Positions 23,238 to 23,887 of a stretch of DNA of 23,887 nt are shown here, in pieces. Positions within the stretch are counted from its first letter, which is position 1, and each line of letters begins with the position of its first letter. The DNA is from JAADHY01 sp964428935 (GTDB lineage Bacteria > Planctomycetota > Planctomycetia > Planctomycetales > Planctomycetaceae): contig CAYSAG010000047.1 in NCBI GenBank assembly GCA_964428935.1, forward strand, positions 1 to 23,887. Reading direction: 5' to 3'. The notes under the pieces were generated by a model, which did not search any database, was not told the origin of the DNA, and worked only from the letters and a program-made list of their open reading frames with translations. A program made the position numbers and the translations under genes.

Positions 23238-23887
23238 CGCAGCCAACGGAGAAAAAAACGCGAGCCAGTCGGTGGGCGACTTGGCGGGCGACCCTGAAGG
23301 CGGCCGTCCAGTTGGTGCTGGTGTTGGCCGTCGTCGGGGGAGCGCTGGCGCTTCGCTGGTGGACGAAGCGCGGCGAGCTGGTGCGTCAGAAAGTGCTGGG
23401 CCAGGTCACCCAGCTCGCTCCCCACTGGGACTTGCAGGTCGAGGCCTGCCGGCTGGACTGGCTGCACCGCGTGCGGTTCGAGCGGGTGCGGTTGCGTCCG
23501 AAAGGGAAAACGTCGCCCACGTTGGTGCTGCCTCAGTTGCTGGTCGACCTGGACCTGCAACAGCTCTTGCGGTTCGGAACGGTGCAGGTGACGCGCGTGC
23601 GTCTGATTCGACCGCAAGTGGAAATTGCTCGCGACGCCTCCGGCCGCTGGGACTGGCAACAGTTTCTGCCGTTGCCCCGACTGGGTGGCAGACCGCTTCC
23701 AGAGATTCAGGTGGAGCAGGGGACGGTCACGCTGCACTACCAAACGGCTCCGGACGAACGGCCGGTGACGTTGGTGCTGACCGACTTGCGAGCGACGTTG
23801 CTCCCGGCCGCACGGCGGCAGTTGCAGGTGACGGCGGAGTTTCAGGCCAGCACGTTCGGTCGGGTTTCGGTCCGAGACGGTCTGTTC
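23234..23887 (+). CDS. AsmA-like envelope protein, N-terminal part (runs off the window)
   Basis: The frame is open from 23234 to the window end (218 codons). It begins with TTG overlapping the glycosyltransferase stop by four bases. The start is basic (TEKKTRASRWATWRATLK), then one membrane segment at about 22-40 (AAVQLVLVLAVVGGALAL). The periplasmic part follows the AsmA/DUF748 style: LAPHWDLQVEACRLDWLHRVRFERVRL, LPQLLVDLDLQQLLRFG, VTRVRLIRPQVEIARDASGRWDWQQFLP, IQVEQGTVTLHY and VTLVLTDLRATLLP. These repeated beta hairpins are typical of AsmA/TamB-like proteins linked to outer-membrane lipid or protein transport. The C-terminal portion is not in this window. The start is not certain, since TTG is rare and the ribosome site weak, but the frame and composition are clear. 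Confidence 0.72.
   Translation, partial: MTQPTEKKTRASRWATWRATLKAAVQLVLVLAVVGGALALRWWTKRGELVRQKVLGQVTQLAPHWDLQVEACRLDWLHRVRFERVRLRPKGKTSPTLVLPQLLVDLDLQQLLRFGTVQVTRVRLIRPQVEIARDASGRWDWQQFLPLPRLGGRPLPEIQVEQGTVTLHYQTAPDERPVTLVLTDLRATLLPAARRQLQVTAEFQASTFGRVSVRDGLF

Overview
The window is about two-thirds G+C and reads as chromosomal DNA of a planctomycete, most likely a Pirellulales-type lineage. The support is family-level. There is a lipoprotein polysaccharide-export protein of the planctomycete type, a proline-rich lipoprotein with a core I associate with that phylum, a secreted lactonase-fold propeller, a meso-DAP type MurE, and spacers full of small palindromic repeats. There is no rRNA, tRNA, CRISPR array, transposase or phage gene. 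Seventeen start-to-stop or partial genes carry the window; nearly all other long open frames are antisense shadows caused by high G+C.

Layout. (1) 25-7634, minus strand: proC is followed by a clear intrinsic terminator. Next come a degenerate-HD-GYP/PAS/GGDEF protein, a Pro-rich lipoprotein and a Wza-like polysaccharide-export lipoprotein. Last is a DUF134 zinc-ribbon regulator with its own promoter and an inverted repeat set between its -35 and -10 boxes. (2) 8132-10777, plus strand: a KaiC/RecA-like ATPase, then a secreted protein of unknown function with a DWEID motif, flanked on both sides by related short palindromes. (3) 10978-17289, minus strand: a four-gene peptidoglycan block in the order murE, murF, mraY, ftsW. 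Spacers are large, and there is no murD or murG where many bacteria have them. (4) 17754-21582: hemH on plus, then a secreted 6-phosphogluconolactonase-like propeller and hemE on minus. (5) 21798-23887, plus strand: a GT-C membrane glycosyltransferase overlapping by four bases the start of an AsmA-like protein that runs off the window end.

How the genes fit together. murE, murF, mraY and ftsW cover the cytoplasmic ligase steps, lipid I formation and septal glycan polymerisation. hemE and hemH are two steps of haem synthesis, but are separated and divergently arranged. The GGDEF protein next to an exopolysaccharide export component suggests, without proving, c-di-GMP control of surface polysaccharide. 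The glycosyltransferase and AsmA-like pair is a cell-envelope unit.

The least ordinary features are: a strong codon signature (Asp almost only GAC, Ile mostly ATT, so GAT/ATC trinucleotides are rare); a 12-bp motif that supplies the TAG stop codon of two convergent genes; an HNH variant of the MraY HHH motif; a roughly 330-residue Pro/Gly/Ser insertion inside the export lipoprotein; and several palindromic spacer elements. I do not see a complete defence or mobile system here.
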